A stretch of DNA of 64,000 nucleotides from Macrobrachium rosenbergii (GCF_040412425.1 NC_089742.1:75456125-75520124), one strand, 5' to 3'. Shown: positions 23,013 to 36,760, counted from the first letter of the stretch. Translations and numbers: made by a program. Notes: generated from the sequence alone by a model not told the origin.

Positions 23013-24647
23013 AAGCCGAACACATCATTCGTTGTTGAGCATATCCTGCTTCCTCCTTTTCCACCAATCCTCTTTTTGTTGTTATCTTCGGAGTTAGAAA
23101 ACGTCATGATGTTATGCTTCTTCTAGGCCTTACTTTGAAAGAAAAATTGGAGAACATCAACGGGTCTAAATCAATGGGAGGAAGCTTTACGTGTAATTGG
23201 GAAGGGTGACAAAGAAAACTACAAAATTGAGAACATAATGAAGAGGCGGTTCGCAGTTTCCCGTGTCTATGGACATTGATTGATTGATGAACTGAAAATT
23301 ATTTAGCGTTATAATTCATTGATAGAAATACGTGAAGTCATTCTCGGTGAGAATTAAAAAGGGAAAAAGTGGAGAGAGAGAAAAGATATTTGTCTATTAA
23401 GTGTAAAACTGTAGTAATAGAGTATCTGTTGAATGAAAAAGTCATTGAGCCTGACAGAGAAATCACAGAGATAAAATATTTAAGGAATTTGGGAAGTACG
23501 ACAGGTTTAAGATTTAAGGCGTCAGAAAGTGTCATTGAAGATGTTGCCTACAATAATGAAAAAGAAGCCAAAAAGAAGGATGTTGGATTATGAGAAAATG
23601 GAAATAAGGAAAAGGCGACGTATACTCACTGGAATAAACATGAAGCCATAATCCATGTCAGACAAGAAGGAACTCGGCTATTGGGGATGACATGAGAAAG
23701 CAGATTACTCTTATCACTAGCTGAGAGGGAGAGGCTCATGGAAAACAGAATACAGGACGTTTTGATCAAATATATGTATTCGTTAGTAGTCATATCAGAG
23801 AATGAAGAAACCAAGATGTCTGAAATGAAGGGCGTTCTTGGGAGAAGAGCGCAGACGATAAAACAGAAATGCTGTTCTTGATGGTGGTGAAAATCAAGGC
23901 CTTTTGGGTTTGCGTTTGCTCTCTAAAAAGTCGAGCAGCCTGTGTGCACCATGAGGATAGGTCAGCCAACTAGACAAAGTCTATTTTCCCATCAGTCAAT
24001 GCCAAGGAGACAGAAAGCTCGCTATGGGAGGCTGCAGTAATTGCTTAAAGAAATTTTTTTTACACTTCATCCCTTTCAAATCTACGCGTGTAAGACACGT
24101 CACGGTAAACGTGTTCCCGAAATGGCACACTCGAGTATTAATAAAACATGACATTGTCTTGGGCATTATGACGGGCAAGGAGATGGTTCGACAAGCTAAT
24201 GGAGTTGTTGCCATAAGAGGCAGATATCCTATTTACTATCGACGACGTGACATATTTCACTGGACACCTGCGTTGTCGCTCCCCGGATGTCGAACGCCAC
24301 TGACGTCTGTCTGTGTTTTGTGAGAGAAAAGCGACGAGGCTGTGCAGACGCTTTCCTTGCCTGGGTGAAGCCTACTTTCGTCATTCCGAAAACTCCAGGA
24401 TTTCTTATTCATCTTTTCCTAAGTTACGTCGCCTCTCTTTCTCTCTCTCTCTGAATAAGCGCTAAATGAGTTTAGACTCCTTTTAAGTGTGATTTTAAAA
24501 ACGACCAAGCATACATACAAACATCTATTTGCATCCACACACACACATAACCAGATACATATTCACATAATATCAAAATACAGTACATACATACATTTAT
24601 ATATATACATATGTATATATATGTATACATACATGGAATACATACAT
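23013..24647. other. Unique stretch with weak coding-like segment
   Basis: The plus frame 23369-23593 (KVIEPDREITEIKYLRNLGS) vaguely recalls the YLGS region after the RT active site, but this is too weak to call. The frames at 24024-24323 and 23996-24214 lie on opposite strands over the same bases and match nothing. CATA-rich DNA precedes 24648. Confidence 0.4.
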
Positions 24648-24994
24648 ATCATGAAAGCTACAAATGTCGTTTAATATCAAATTCACGCTACACTAGCTGA
24701 TCTCCGATGGAAATTATCGAAGGGGAATTTATATAAGTGATAATGAACAGGTACCACTTCTTGGGACGCGATAACCCTTGACATGGACCCATTCAACGAC
24801 TCCAGTGGACGCTACCACCGCGGTGGTAGCGTCCACTGGAGTCGTTGAATGGGTCCATGTCAATGTCAAGGTCATCCCAGTGGTACCTGTTCATTTATCA
24901 CTTATATAAATTCCCTTCGGTGATAATTCTCCATCGGAGACATCCCGAGGTAGCGTGAATTTGATATTAAAAACGACATTTGTAGCTTCATGAT
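24648..24994. mobile_element. Foldback element F, copy 1
   Basis: Near-perfect palindrome about the CCG/CGG axis at 24820/24821. The inner arms, from TGACATGGACCCATTCAACG to the axis, are perfect over 42 bp. Outer arms ATCATGAAAGCTACAAATGT and ACATTTGTAGCTTCATGAT share AAATTCACGCTACC and GAAGGGGAATTTATA blocks with copy 2 at 59689-59992. The flank TAAATCACGGTGTGATAAAA also resembles the copy 2 flank. A foldback or hairpin MITE is the best reading. Confidence 0.88.
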
Positions 24995-25300
<306 letters not shown>

Positions 25301-25343
25301 CAATCCTTGATATGTCTGACTGATTTGCTGTCCTGCCTGTATC

Positions 25344-25421
<78 letters not shown>

Positions 25422-26376
25422 TGTGTGTGTGCGTGCTGTGAGTCTGTATTAGTATAGAAATAGGTGAACATGTAAACGTACAATTTCAGCAAGTCAGATA
25501 CCTCACTTCCAGAGGGTCCAGGCCCCAGTCTTGATCTGTAGTATAGCACAGAAGACTGCTAGTAGTCAATCTTTCTAGAACGTTTTCTGATATAAGTATT
25601 CGCTCGTGTTCGGTAGCAAAATTTGACAAATGTAAGACACAAAAGTGCCTTTCAAGTTCTGCACTTTCCAACTCACTGGACGAGTAAGCTTGGATTCACA
25701 GGGTCCCCAGAATGCAACTGGCTGATCTTTGAATGTTTAAAGGATTTTCAAGAGTTTCCCACAAGCGTTCCTTTTGAAACTTAACCCGCATTTGAATCAC
25801 AATTCAGATTCAGTGGCTTCTTTCATAGTTTATGGCCGACCTTCATAAGGTATCTTAAGAAGCTTTTGAGTAATTCTCTTAAAAACCAGACAGATAAGTA
25901 GTCAAGGACAAACTCGGGCCAACAGGGACAAATGTTTTCGGTTTCTCGGTCTTCCTTCGAAAGTAATGATGGACATCAGAGGCTGGCCTAGTCTTTGGTG
26001 GACTGAATTTCCTTCGGTATGAGGACGTCCATTTCAAATTTCTAGAGGTCAGTATGCCGAAAAGAGTTATTTTACTAAAAACCTGACCATGGTGTCTCCT
26101 CTGTGGTTTTTAGTATGAGTACTATGATAATTTACAATCCTACAACAACTGGGCAGTCATAATTAATCTGAGTCCCAGAGCGCAATAATTTTTCTTTAAA
26201 TAAGACATTTTAGAAGACCATCATTCTACAGACGTTACTGTAAATGTCTTCGGACTGTTGTAACTTGTCCTAAGCTCCATTTCTTGCCAGAAAAATGATC
26301 CGACCACGTGAATGAATGAACGGTTTCATAGATAATTACTGCTCAAGGTGTACACCCTGAGGTTAGTTAGTTAGTG
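25301..26376. other. (AT)n then unique stretch
   Basis: (AT)n at about 25347-25418 followed by a (TG)n stub. The remainder is unique with no gene seen. Confidence 0.6.
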
Positions 26377-26647
26377 TAGCTTAGTTTTACCAGACCACTG
26401 AGCTGATTAACGGCTCTACTAGGGCTGGCCCGAAGGATTAGACTTATTTTACGTAGCCAAGAACCAATTGGTTACTTAGCAACGGGACCTACAGCTTATT
26501 GTGGAATCCGAACCACATTATAGCGAGAAATGAATTTCTATCACCAAAAATAAATTCCTCTAACTCTTCATCAGCCGGCCGGGGACTCGAACTCGGGCCT
26601 GGCGAGTTCCAGTCCACAGCTCTACCGACTTGCCCAACGAAGAGCTA
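26377..26647 (-). mobile_element. tRNA-derived SINE, family B copy 3
   Basis: Reverse-orientation full-length copy. Its head, read on the minus strand, has GTCGGTAGAGCTGTGG and GAGTTCGAGTCCCC, better preserved than copy 1. The body and tail match the other copies. The frame at 26499-26705 is only the SINE read through. Confidence 0.9.
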
Positions 26648-28714
26648 TCCTGTGAATGTTCAGCAACTTGCCGTACAAGTTAATGAGCGTAAAATAAAAG
26701 AATAAATAAAAAACAGGAGCGAAAATAGACTAAAAATTGGGAATCTTCTGAGCAATTTCCCTTTATTGGAAGAAAGAATTGTAGAGGGGCTCCATTCTTG
26801 ATTTTTTTTTATTAAGAAAACAGACATTCCTAAGAAGGCGTCTCATTTTTTGAGGCGTATTTAAGTTAAATGAAGATCATTATTATATGTGATGCTTTTA
26901 GTACTGTTATCATTATTATCCTTTGTTAGATTTCCTGCATATAGTTTAAAACAATAAAATTTTTAAGCTGGTAACATCAGCGAAAAAGACTGATTTTTTT
27001 TTTTTGTAACGAAAGCCAAGCGAATTTCCTGAAGGGGAAAGAACGCACTTAGTACAGAGCACACTCGGGTTCCTTACTGAAAGCATTTACTGCGAGTTCT
27101 CCTAAAACAAAAATGTAAAAACTCCATTAGAAAAAGCATTTGGTTTAAAATTCAGGTTAGATAACAACAACACCTTCTTCAGTACTCTGGCTGACAGATT
27201 TAATGAGGCGATCTTCACGCGAAGACAGGGCCGGAGACCTGCAAAAGGATTTGATATTTGGAGGACTTTTGGGTCCTTCCTTTTTTTACCACCAGAGAAA
27301 GTTTCAGGACAAAGAACAGATAAGAAATTCATTCAAAGGGAAATTTTGGGGTGACGGACCCAAATGATCTTTGGAAGTGCTGGCTACAACTCCGTAATAA
27401 GAACGCGACTTATTTGCCCCAAATTAAGTTTCAATATTTCAATTTCATTTGATGAAAATGGGATATTGAGGCCAGCTTAGAATGCTAAGTTTTTTTTTTT
27501 TTTTTTTTTTTTTGTATTTTCCTTTACGAAAATGCCTCACGGAATGAGTTATATTTCCGGTAAGATTTTTTCTACGCACTTATTCCAGTTCGCCGTAATC
27601 ATCAGGCGCGGATGGAACGTCGTTAAGTTCTTCAGTGTGGAAAAATATTTGGCATTGCATCAGTATTTAATGAGACACGGACTGTAAACTATGGAATAAA
27701 AGAGAGTTTGCTTTTCTTGCGCTACGCGCGAAATAGACTGTTTGACTTCCGTTTTTCTCCCGAGAGCAGAAAAGCGAGAAACGCCGAGCGCAAGAGGATG
27801 GAAAAGGGCGGGCTGTTCTTAACCCGAGGCTTGAGATCACACGAATGTTTGTTAATGTGACATTCTCGAGAATGACTGGGCCTTTGCATCCGGGTAGGTT
27901 TAGCTGATGGCATAATTATGCGGTCAGTCCGGTTTTTGTTTTGATATTTGGAGGGAGTTACCAAAGTGAAGTAATCTGTAGACATCAGTTCATGTATTCC
28001 ATTAGTCGGAAGGTTGTTAAAAGACGGGTCTTTTCTCACATTTTCTGCAGCAGCTTCTTTGTCTGTCTGTCTGTTCGTACCGCTGAAATATCCCTGTGAA
28101 TATATCCTTAATAAAATCAAATGAAAACAAATAATGGCGGGATCAACGCTTCAGACACCGTCGCACCATGGAGTGAAAACAAACCAGCAACGTTAACCGA
28201 TCAGTGGACGATAATTTAAACCTGATTTTGAAATATAAGACATAGGAGATTAAACATTTTGCATATTACAGGAAGATATTGTAATACCAGGAATGATAAC
28301 TCGAAATTGCGTATGGCATGAAGCAAGAGATAAATTGTTTGTGCATGTCAGTCACGATAATAAAATGGTAAAAAGCGGTTATCAGTTCGGAGAACTTAAG
28401 TTTTATATAGAAAATAAGTGAATGAAATAAAACTAATATAAATAGGAAGCTAAAACAGAGTTTCAGTGAATAGAAACAAAGTGCGCAACAACACAGTAAA
28501 GTAGTAGAACAGTAAAAAAGAAATTACAGTGAGTTGTATACTTGAAATTAATTATGACATTTACCAGTAAAGGCTAAAAGGATTTTTTTAAGTAATGAAA
28601 AGTCTTTAAAAACGGAGACTGATAGTTACTGAATTTATAATATGAGTTAAGAAATTCTAAGAAAACAGTCCAGACATCGGTAAAATGCCACTGTCAGTTT
28701 CACGTCATGTAATA
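26648..28714. other. Unique stretch with T-runs
   Basis: T-runs near 26996 and 27490-27513. A minus-strand frame of 132 codons (27722-28120) has no recognisable domain and no flanking gene signals. No repeat family is seen. Confidence 0.5.
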
Positions 28715-29024
28715 ACAGTGAAACAAGTTTCTTACGAAGCTATAGGAATGTTGCGCAATTGGAACCTCAACAGTTCAAGCGAAGATGCAATGCATTACTA
28801 CCCTAAAACAAGTCTCCTTGTACTTTCAATCATTATTATGTGTATTTTTATCCATCTATTTAGTAATTTATTCGTTTATCTTTGTTGTCTTATAACTTAT
28901 CTCTTCTTTCCGTATTTCCTATTATCCTCTGTAATTTCTTTCAAATGAATACCACATTCTTTGAAAGTTTGAATTTCAAGTCAATGGCCCCTACAGGCCT
29001 GTTCCATATGAATAGGGTTTATCT

Positions 29025-29092
<68 letters not shown>

Positions 29093-29094
29093 TA
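28715..29094 (+). mobile_element. Family E element, copy 1, with (TAA)n tail
   Basis: Shares with 44342-44705 (reversed) the blocks TTGCGCAATTGGAACCTCA, AGTTCAAGCGAAGATGCAAT and GCATTACTACCCTAA, an A/T-rich middle, and the 3' block ACATTCTTTGAAAGTTTGAA to CATATGAATAGGGTTTATCT, then (TAA)n at 29033-29092. The 3' block is shared with the tRNA-headed element at 57381-57662. It looks like a LINE-type 3' end. Confidence 0.75.
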
Positions 29095-29343
29095 ATAATA
29101 TATCACCAAGAGAAGAGGACAGGTTAGATCAGCAGCCAGAAACACTCGTCAAGTCGACTTGTGAAGCCCCAAAACGGAACTGAGAGATACAACTGTACAA
29201 AGCATCGACAGGTGGCGAAGGCCAGCAGGAAAATTCACATGGAGCGGAATTACAGAAGAGCAGACTGGCAAATGGATCGGTAGGACTATTTGGAGCTTTC
29301 TTAAAGCAAAAAACAGAGTACGACACACGAACAATTAAAAAAA
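29095..29343. other. Spacer between repeats
   Basis: Short unique sequence after the (TAA)n tail. Overlapping minus frames have no coding character. Confidence 0.5.
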
Positions 29344-29719
29344 GAAGTAAAAATTGCACCGAAGTCTCTTCGGCGTAATCGAGTTTTCTGTACAGCGTAT
29401 AATGCTGTGTAAAGCTATAAGCTACCACCGGCCAGCGCTCAGTTGCTCCCCAGATGCGGTCAAGTGGAGGCGCGTTGCAAGCCTCCGGAAAGCGCTACCA
29501 GACGCGTGATCCACGGCTAATCTTAACCTTAAATAAAATAAAAACTACTGAGGCTAGAGGGCTGCAATTTGGCATGTTTGATGATTGGATGGTGGGTAAT
29601 CAACATACCAATTTGCAGCCATCTAGCCTCAGTAGTTTTTAAGATCTGAGGGCGAACAGAAACAGTGCAGACGGAACAGACAAAGCCGTCACAACAGTTT
29701 TCTTTTACAGAAAACTAAC
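29344..29719 (-). mobile_element. Family A element, copy 4
   Basis: Minus-strand copy with both ends present: terminal hairpin CACCGAAGTCTCTTCGGCG near 29357 and CAGAAAACTAA at 29709. The segment at about 29415-29515 is unlike the other copies, so part of the usual CCCATGAAAC region is replaced. The central hairpin is intact at about 29545-29642. Confidence 0.85.
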
Positions 29720-30669
29720 AAGGCCTTTATTAAAAACTTTAATTTTAAAATTCTACTCCTGTTTCTATTCGAAGAGGTTCTTTCCATTCGATGAAAAAAT
29801 GCTATTTTATTAATAAAAATGTAGAAAAAAAGTACAAGTTCAATATATAACGCTATGAGACTTGGCTAAGAATTCTCCCAAACGTTAGCAGTGCAATCGT
29901 TATGACAAAAATCTATGTTCTTGCAAAGTTTCACTTTCAATTTTCTTGGCTTCAAATCGTTTTTAAACGTCTTCACTTTCTGAAGCCTCTCTTTGCTGTC
30001 ACAAGGAAACTCTGTACCTTCCATTTTATAGAATAACATTAAAGGCAATATTTAAAAGTGAATAAACAGCTGGAATCAGGTAGAAAAAAGTATTCAACTT
30101 TTTAGGTTAAATAAAATTGGTATCAAATAAACTGAAAACTGTTTGCATTACAATGATAAGTAGGAGGACAATGACATCAGACAATGAATAGACGTCTCCC
30201 TTAGGTCAGAGCAGGACCGCCCACACTCCCCTCTTCATGTTCTTTTTAATTTTCTTCATTGATTTTTTTTTTAGGTGGCTACATAGTTGCCAGTTAAGCA
30301 GGAAGATTGGACAGATATGGAGCGAAAACGTCTGGAGAATATTCTGAGGCTCAGAAAACACGACAGAGTGAAGCGACTTACTCTCATTCCCATAATGCTC
30401 GTTAAGGCTTGAGATAAAGAGAATCCCCGCCTGTTCTGCGTGGCTTAGTAAGCTACCATGCACCGTAGATAAGCCTTGTCAGAAAATATAAATGGGGAAA
30501 AAACACTCTAATGCATATATTCCAATGGATGCAATGTCTAGGTAATCGGTGCGGTAGAGTCATTTAATCATAACTTTTTCTAAGAAATATCCGTGCATGA
30601 TTTGTGCACAGCATAGATTTAGAATCTACGGGTTACTTTTTATCGGATGCGTACGTAATTTTTGATAAC
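29720..30669. other. Unique A/T-rich stretch
   Basis: No repeat family or convincing frame seen. Confidence 0.5.
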
Positions 30670-30812
30670 CACAGTGCCCTCTTAATTTCTCGATTTCTCC
30701 ACACTTTGGAAACGCTTGTTACTACTAACCCTAGATCTTTCTTAATTTGGATCTAGGGTTAGCAATAGCAAGCGTTTCCAAAGTGTGAAGAAATCGAGAA
30801 GTTGAGAGGACA
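30670..30812. repeat. Inverted repeat built from SINE-tail sequence
   Basis: The left arm CACTTTGGAAACGCTTGTTA to CTAACCCTAGATC and right arm GATCTAGGGTTAGCAATAGC to CGTTTCCAAAGTGTGAAG are complementary, with a spacer of about 12 bp. Each arm matches the segment at 47010-47090 and, more weakly, the body of the SINE-like element at 8580-8707, so this looks like two copies placed head to head. Confidence 0.8.
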
Positions 30813-31574
30813 AGGTGTACAGTATCTTGATAAGCCACGAGGGTTCAGAAATGAAAAAAAAAAATACTGGTGTTCAAGCACTGCCCCCAATCATAAATGT
30901 TCAGGTAAACTGCCCTGCTTGTGATATATTTCAAATGCTTGGAATAAAATTGGGAGCGAACTAGAATTTTCATGATATCAGATTTTAATGGAATGTCTGA
31001 AGGGGCAAGAGAGAAGGAGGAACGTCAAGAAATTATTTAGGACAAAATGAGCTACACGAAGACTAGAATGACTTAGCGTTACTGTCAATGGCTTAATTCA
31101 TGGAATAACTTAGTGACGATGCCAATAATTTTGCCAGTTATAGGACTACGCAACGCTGCCAGTTATTGACTAACTCGTACTGTAAACGTGTAAATTAATA
31201 AAATACTTACTTGTTATAAACAGGATGAATTGCGGACGTCAGCGAATTTGAAAAGAAGATTTAACAAAAAAAAAAAAAAAATTGAAACTGCTAATCCGAC
31301 CGCAAATTGCAAGATAAAGTGCTGGAAAAGACAAGAGAGAAAATTGCGCGGAAACACCCATTCCGGACTCCTCCAGATGATATACATGTTGAAGACGACG
31401 CCTTACATCCCTGAGACAGAAGAGCCCAGGCATAAAGTGAAAACCTCCTCAATTAAGGTTGTGCAAGACCCAGGAAGCACTGATGATACTTCGAGGAAAA
31501 CGACATTCAATTGTTAATCGAAACCGATTGAAGAGAGCAATACTTATGGCAAAATAATTGAGACGCACAAGGAT
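30813..31574. other. Unique stretch with a candidate exon
   Basis: At 31224 an acceptor-like CTTGTTATAAACAG precedes a frame of about 97 codons to 31516 (DELRTSANLKRRFN, a Lys run from poly-A, then MLKTTPYIPETEEP). No known domain and no matching upstream exon were found. The poly-A run inside weakens the case. Confidence 0.25.
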
Positions 31575-32226
<652 letters not shown>

Positions 32227-32230
<4 letters not shown>

Positions 32231-34090
32231 CACTGAAGCTGACTAGCTCTGAGATTTTATGGAGCAATTTTACGTTACTATAACAGCAGACATTGTGACT
32301 CTTGATATTATAAATCTGAAGGGATTTATCAAGGGTATTTCACAGACTGACTCCCAGTGTTGCTCTGAAATGAGACGTTTAATTACCGTAGAGTTTAATA
32401 TATATTTTGCATTGCTCAAAATTACTCCTACTTGATAAAATCATTTTTCAGAAATTACCTTCAGCAAGAGAGAGAGAGAGAAAAAAAAAAGTTGAAATGA
32501 TTTAAGAGAATCCAATGAATGCCATAAACCAACCTCATAAGAATGTCGACAGGAGTATGTCAACGGAGACCTATCGGTTCTTTAAATCAACTTTTGCATC
32601 ATAATTCTAAATCTGAATGCAGTTTCAATGCTGACTCTTAACGATGATGAATTTTCTACCTTTTTTTCATTATTCTTCTTTTGCTGGAAACGTAGCAATT
32701 GCTTAGTTCAACCACATGCTCTTTATGAACACAGATGACGGACGACAGAATGAGCGTAGAGGCGGAATATGTCTGGCAAACCTTTTATGGGTAATTCGGT
32801 GCTTTTATTGATTCGTCAATATCAAGAGTTCATCTCCTACATTTAAGGTTTCCTTAGCCAAAGGTGGTTCCAAAACTGGATTCGAAAATTGGGTAAATAC
32901 TTCGTGGAAAGCAATAGATGCGCGCTGCAACTTACTTCGTTTTGAGAAGAATTTCCTTTAAATTTCCCTTTATGTGTTTTGCTTGCTGGGCCTTATTTGA
33001 CCCGAAAATTAAATGGCAAATGACGATCTGTTTGAATCGTCACGTCTGCTGACAGTCAGTTGAAACCAGCACTTTATATTACGATCAGTTGAAGTTAGCA
33101 CCTTCTTTGACTGTTTGTTTGAATCAACCTGTGAGCTAATGATCAATTTAACTCCGGCTGACGATGACCTTGAATCAGCAGTGGATGGACTCCCAAAAGT
33201 ATGCCTGACAATCTAGTTCATGAGCCAAAATCCCACTTAGTTACCTAAGGACTCGTTTTTGTTTTGATTATTTTTATCAATATGGTTTATCTTGTTATCA
33301 ACATTTTTCATCTTAGACACGGAATAAAAGAGGATCTGCCAGATGGCCATTGAGTGATGGTTTATGGTTAAATCTTTAACCAATTTTTATAGGCTTTAGT
33401 ATTCAAAGTTATAATTTACAGACCACTCACCGCCTGAAATAGTTTTGTCAAAGTCAGATTAAATAACAAATGATGACATAATTTGCCATTGCTCCGTCTT
33501 ATAGTACCAGAGTGAAACAGAAGCACAAATCATTGTTTCATCTTTTTTTTGGTGAATTCTTATTTCAGTTTCCATCACTCTTGTGTCCTCATGTGGTGGA
33601 AAACATGGCAAGACTCATTACTTGAAATCTCCCTCTGAGTGACACCTTTTAAGAGGCTGTAGGTCTGACGATTGCCTCGTGTTGAATCCAACGCTTCTTC
33701 CGTCTTTTTTCTTCTGTTTGGTTTCCCTCAGGCCTGGGCTAGAAAAGGGCATTGGACTACCCGCCCCATTGGTCTTAGGTCTTTATTGGTCTTAAAGGTT
33801 TTCTTTATAGAATTCTGAACCTGACTTTGAATTTTATAAAGATAAAAAACAGATAAAAGATTTTCATGGAATCATGATAAACGACTTTGAAAGACCAAAG
33901 TGTTTTCTGTACATGCGACCAATTCTAATCAAAATGACTAGATAGAAAAAAATTCGGCTGTAAAAAATGCTCAGAATCTGACTGGGCTCTGAACCTGCTT
34001 TTGGCATCAACCAGTTTATTTTGAAATTCATCTTACTTTTGGTTGGAGTATAAAAGCGGAAATTCCAAATGATTTGGAAAAATAACATTG
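32227..34090. other. Unique stretch with faint tandem motif
   Basis: Unique A/T-rich DNA. Around 33030-33190 a motif like CAGTTGAAACCAGCACTTT recurs loosely every about 30 bp (AGTCAGTTGAAACC, ATCAGTTGAAGTTAG, TTTGTTTGAATCAACC, GACCTTGAATCAGC), an eroded minisatellite at best. No gene is seen. Confidence 0.4.
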
Positions 34091-34970
34091 CATTAGGATA
34101 GCAAAATTAAAACAGTGTCAAAGCTGCAAAATCACAGAAGAGATATATTCAAGAGGGAAAATTAAAATCAATCTAACCTTAAGCTACTGAGGAAAATCAC
34201 ATGAAAAACAATTAACAGTGCAAGACAAAGCTACTGAACAATCACATAGCAAAATTTAATCTAACAGTGTTATCACATAGCAAAATACAATTCATTTCAT
34301 TAGACACAATACAATCACAGTGCCGACAAAGCTACTGAACAATGAAAATACTTAATCTAACAAGATACTGAGGAAAATCACATTCAAAATACTTAATCTA
34401 CATGCTTACAGTAATCTAACAGTGCCGACAAAGCTACTGAGGAAAATCACATAGCAAAATACTGTTCATTGTCAAGCAAAATACTTAATCTAACAGAAAA
34501 GCTACTGAGGAAAATCAAATGACTAGATCAGATTTTTCTGTTCACTATCAAAAAAATTCTAACAGGCTGTAGTAAAAAAAATGCTCTACTGAAAAGAAAA
34601 ATCACATGAAAATTGGGCTCTGTTCAATAGTGCTTTCTAACAGCGCAAAGCTCTGGCAAAATCAACCAAAATTTATTTTGAAATTCATCTTACTTTTAAC
34701 AGGTTGGGAAAATCACATAGCAAAATACTTAATCTAACAGTTGAAAATACTTAATCTAACAGTGCCGACAAAGGAAAATCACATAGCAAAATACTTAATC
34801 TAACAGTGCCGACAAAGCTTGGGAAAAAATAGCAAAATACCTTGACATTAGGATAGCAAAAATCACATAGCAAAATACTTAATCTAACAGTGCCGACAAA
34901 GCTACTGAGGAAAATCACATAGCAAAATACTTAATCTAACAGTGCCGACAAAGCTACTGAGGAAAATCAC
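34091..34970. repeat. 52-bp-unit tandem array, strongly scrambled
   Basis: Clean units at about 34862-34967 read CTACTGAGGAAAATCACATA then GCAAAATACTTAATCTAACA then GTGCCGACAAAG, a 52-bp period. Upstream, fragments of this unit are cut, reordered and interleaved with pieces of the unique DNA at 33935-34110 (for example ATTTTGAAATTCATCTTACT at 34018 and again near 34675, and ATTAGGATAGCAAAA at 34094 and near 34850). This is more like a faulty consensus of a long array than normal repeat decay. Confidence 0.8.
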
Positions 34971-36117
34971 GGAAATACGGGGGTTGGGGGCGGGGTGTTG
35001 ACAGAGGGCTTAGTCCCAAGTTTGACTGGAACATGCGAACACCCGTATTTTTTTGGGACTCTTGATAAGAAAGAATGATCATTATATAGATCCGTGGATG
35101 TTGGGCAAGAGCACTAGATTTCGCAAGAGGGATTAATGGTTTTGTTACAGTTTTGAATTTTTTTATTGACATATTTTCAAGAACACTGCGGGAAAATGAT
35201 TTTAGGTTACGCTGCTAAGGTGATTTTCTCCGTGAGCCTATAGATATCGTCCGGGAAGTAGTTCTCGCTCAGGTTGATGATGTAGTAAGTTAATATCTTC
35301 GCGTCAAGAAATGAATATCCAGATAAGCTTTGTGCTACGTGGAACAATGATGCACTTGGAGGGCCCTATGTAATTTATCTCTCTAATCTTTACGAGAGAA
35401 TGAGACGAACAATTTGGGGCTATTCTTTCTCGCCTTTCCTGATTTAACTTAACGGATGAACGAGTTCATTTCATCGCTAGCAAAGCGGATGTTTGGCGAC
35501 AGCGGTCGGTAGCGATAAAGGATTTCTTTTTTCTTAATTCCTTCGTCTAACTGGATTTCGTCATTCTCTTGGCGAACTTTCTATAGTTGGCGAACTTTCG
35601 AAGTATTTCACTTCTGAGAAAAGATTTCAAGGCAAATCGCAACTCAAACGCCTCTCCCAGATGGGATTTTGTGCCATAAAAGCCGAGACATTTTAAACGA
35701 AGAACGAACAATCTCTGCGAAGTTAAGAAACGAAAGGAACATTGCCAATCTTTTCCGTTTTATCTTCGGTGTACGTTCCGTACATTCTTTCCAAAAAGCA
35801 ACTGTGTGTAGAGGGGGGGATTGTGGGAGGGGTTGTGTGAGAGAATACCTCTTTCGATATACCTTATCTGGCTCACTATTGAAGGCACGGACAATTCTTT
35901 GCAGCGTCCCTCCGTTCTCCAGCTGGGTTGCTTTCTGCCTCTTCTTTTCCAACCCTTTCCCTCCGTCTCTTCTTACCCAGCTGTCCAACTTCTTAAATTT
36001 GACCTTGTTCCAATACGTCTTCAGTTCAGAGCACATCCTTTCCGAAGGGCCTCGGAAATGTGACTAAGTTGGTCCCCTTAAATTATTAACAATGACAAAC
36101 CTATCACTGAAAAGTTA
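34971..36117. other. Unique stretch with overlapping antisense frames
   Basis: Two frames of 130-132 codons lie on opposite strands over 35644-36067. Neither shows a known domain, and the overlap suggests chance. No repeat copies are seen. Confidence 0.45.
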
Positions 36118-36321
36118 AGTATATCTTAGTTTAACCAGACCAATGAGCTGGTTAACAGCTCTCCTAGGGCTGGCCCGAAGGATTAGACTTATTTTTACGT
36201 GGCTAAGAACCTACTGGTTACCTAGCAACGGGACCTACAGCTTATTGTGGAATCCGAACCACATTATGACGAGAAATGAATTTCTATCACCAGAAATAAA
36301 TTCCTCTAATTCTTCTTTGGC
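36118..36321 (-). mobile_element. tRNA-derived SINE, family B copy 4 (head missing)
   Basis: Minus-strand tail and body are present (AGACCAATGAGCTGGTTAAC, CGGGACCTACAGCTTATTGT). Homology stops near TCTTCTTTGGC, before the tRNA head, a 5' truncation as expected from incomplete reverse transcription or later loss. Confidence 0.87.
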
Positions 36322-36351
36322 AGAAAATGCAATGTGCAGTATATCCATATA

Positions 36352-36760
36352 CGAAGTGTGTCTATTAAATAACGAGACTGCGATTTCGCCTAGTAAACAA
36401 AGCAGTCAGAACCGGCCATAACTGGATGCGTGGTGACTTAGAACATGTCTAAACCTGCATGACAAGCAGCAACAATCTAGTGGCAGAGTCAGTGACGTTC
36501 AGTCGACTGTGAGCCGCCATTTAGTTGGGTTGCGTTTTCTGTAATGGGTCTAAAATATGCTAAGTTGAACAACGGCGGATGTGTCGAAACGGCTGACTGA
36601 AATTGATTTCCTTCATGCCTTTGACCAGTGGAAAAGAAGATTGCAGCAATGTTTTAGTGCAAATGAGGAGTATATTGAAGGTGACAAGGCATAAATTTGT
36701 AATACTTATAAATAAAAATGAATTATTTAATCAGTCAAGTTATTTAATCGACACACCTCG
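36352..36760 (+). mobile_element. Mariner-type element, deletion derivative keeping transposase C-terminus
   Basis: Terminal inverted repeats CGAAGTGTGTCTATTAAATA (left) and the complement of CGAGGTGTGTCGATTAAATA (right) with TA at 36350-36351 and 36761-36762, the Tc1/mariner target. Near the right end a plus-strand frame reads FLHAFDQWKRRLQQCF then EEYIEGDKA and a stop, the typical WKxRxQxC...GxYxEGD ending of mariner transposases. At 409 bp most of the roughly 1-kb transposase gene is deleted, so it cannot move itself. Confidence 0.88.

Noticed and set aside
23369..23593. Plus frame with a YLRNLGS segment, possible RT fragment
   Set aside because: Only one short motif resembles the post-active-site RT block. 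Neighbouring blocks are absent.
27722..28120. 132-codon minus frame
   Set aside because: No domain, no splice or promoter context, ordinary composition. Within what a window of this size gives by chance.
35644..36067. Two frames of 130 and 132 codons on opposite strands
   Set aside because: They cover the same bases, match no known domain and lack gene signals. One or both must be chance.
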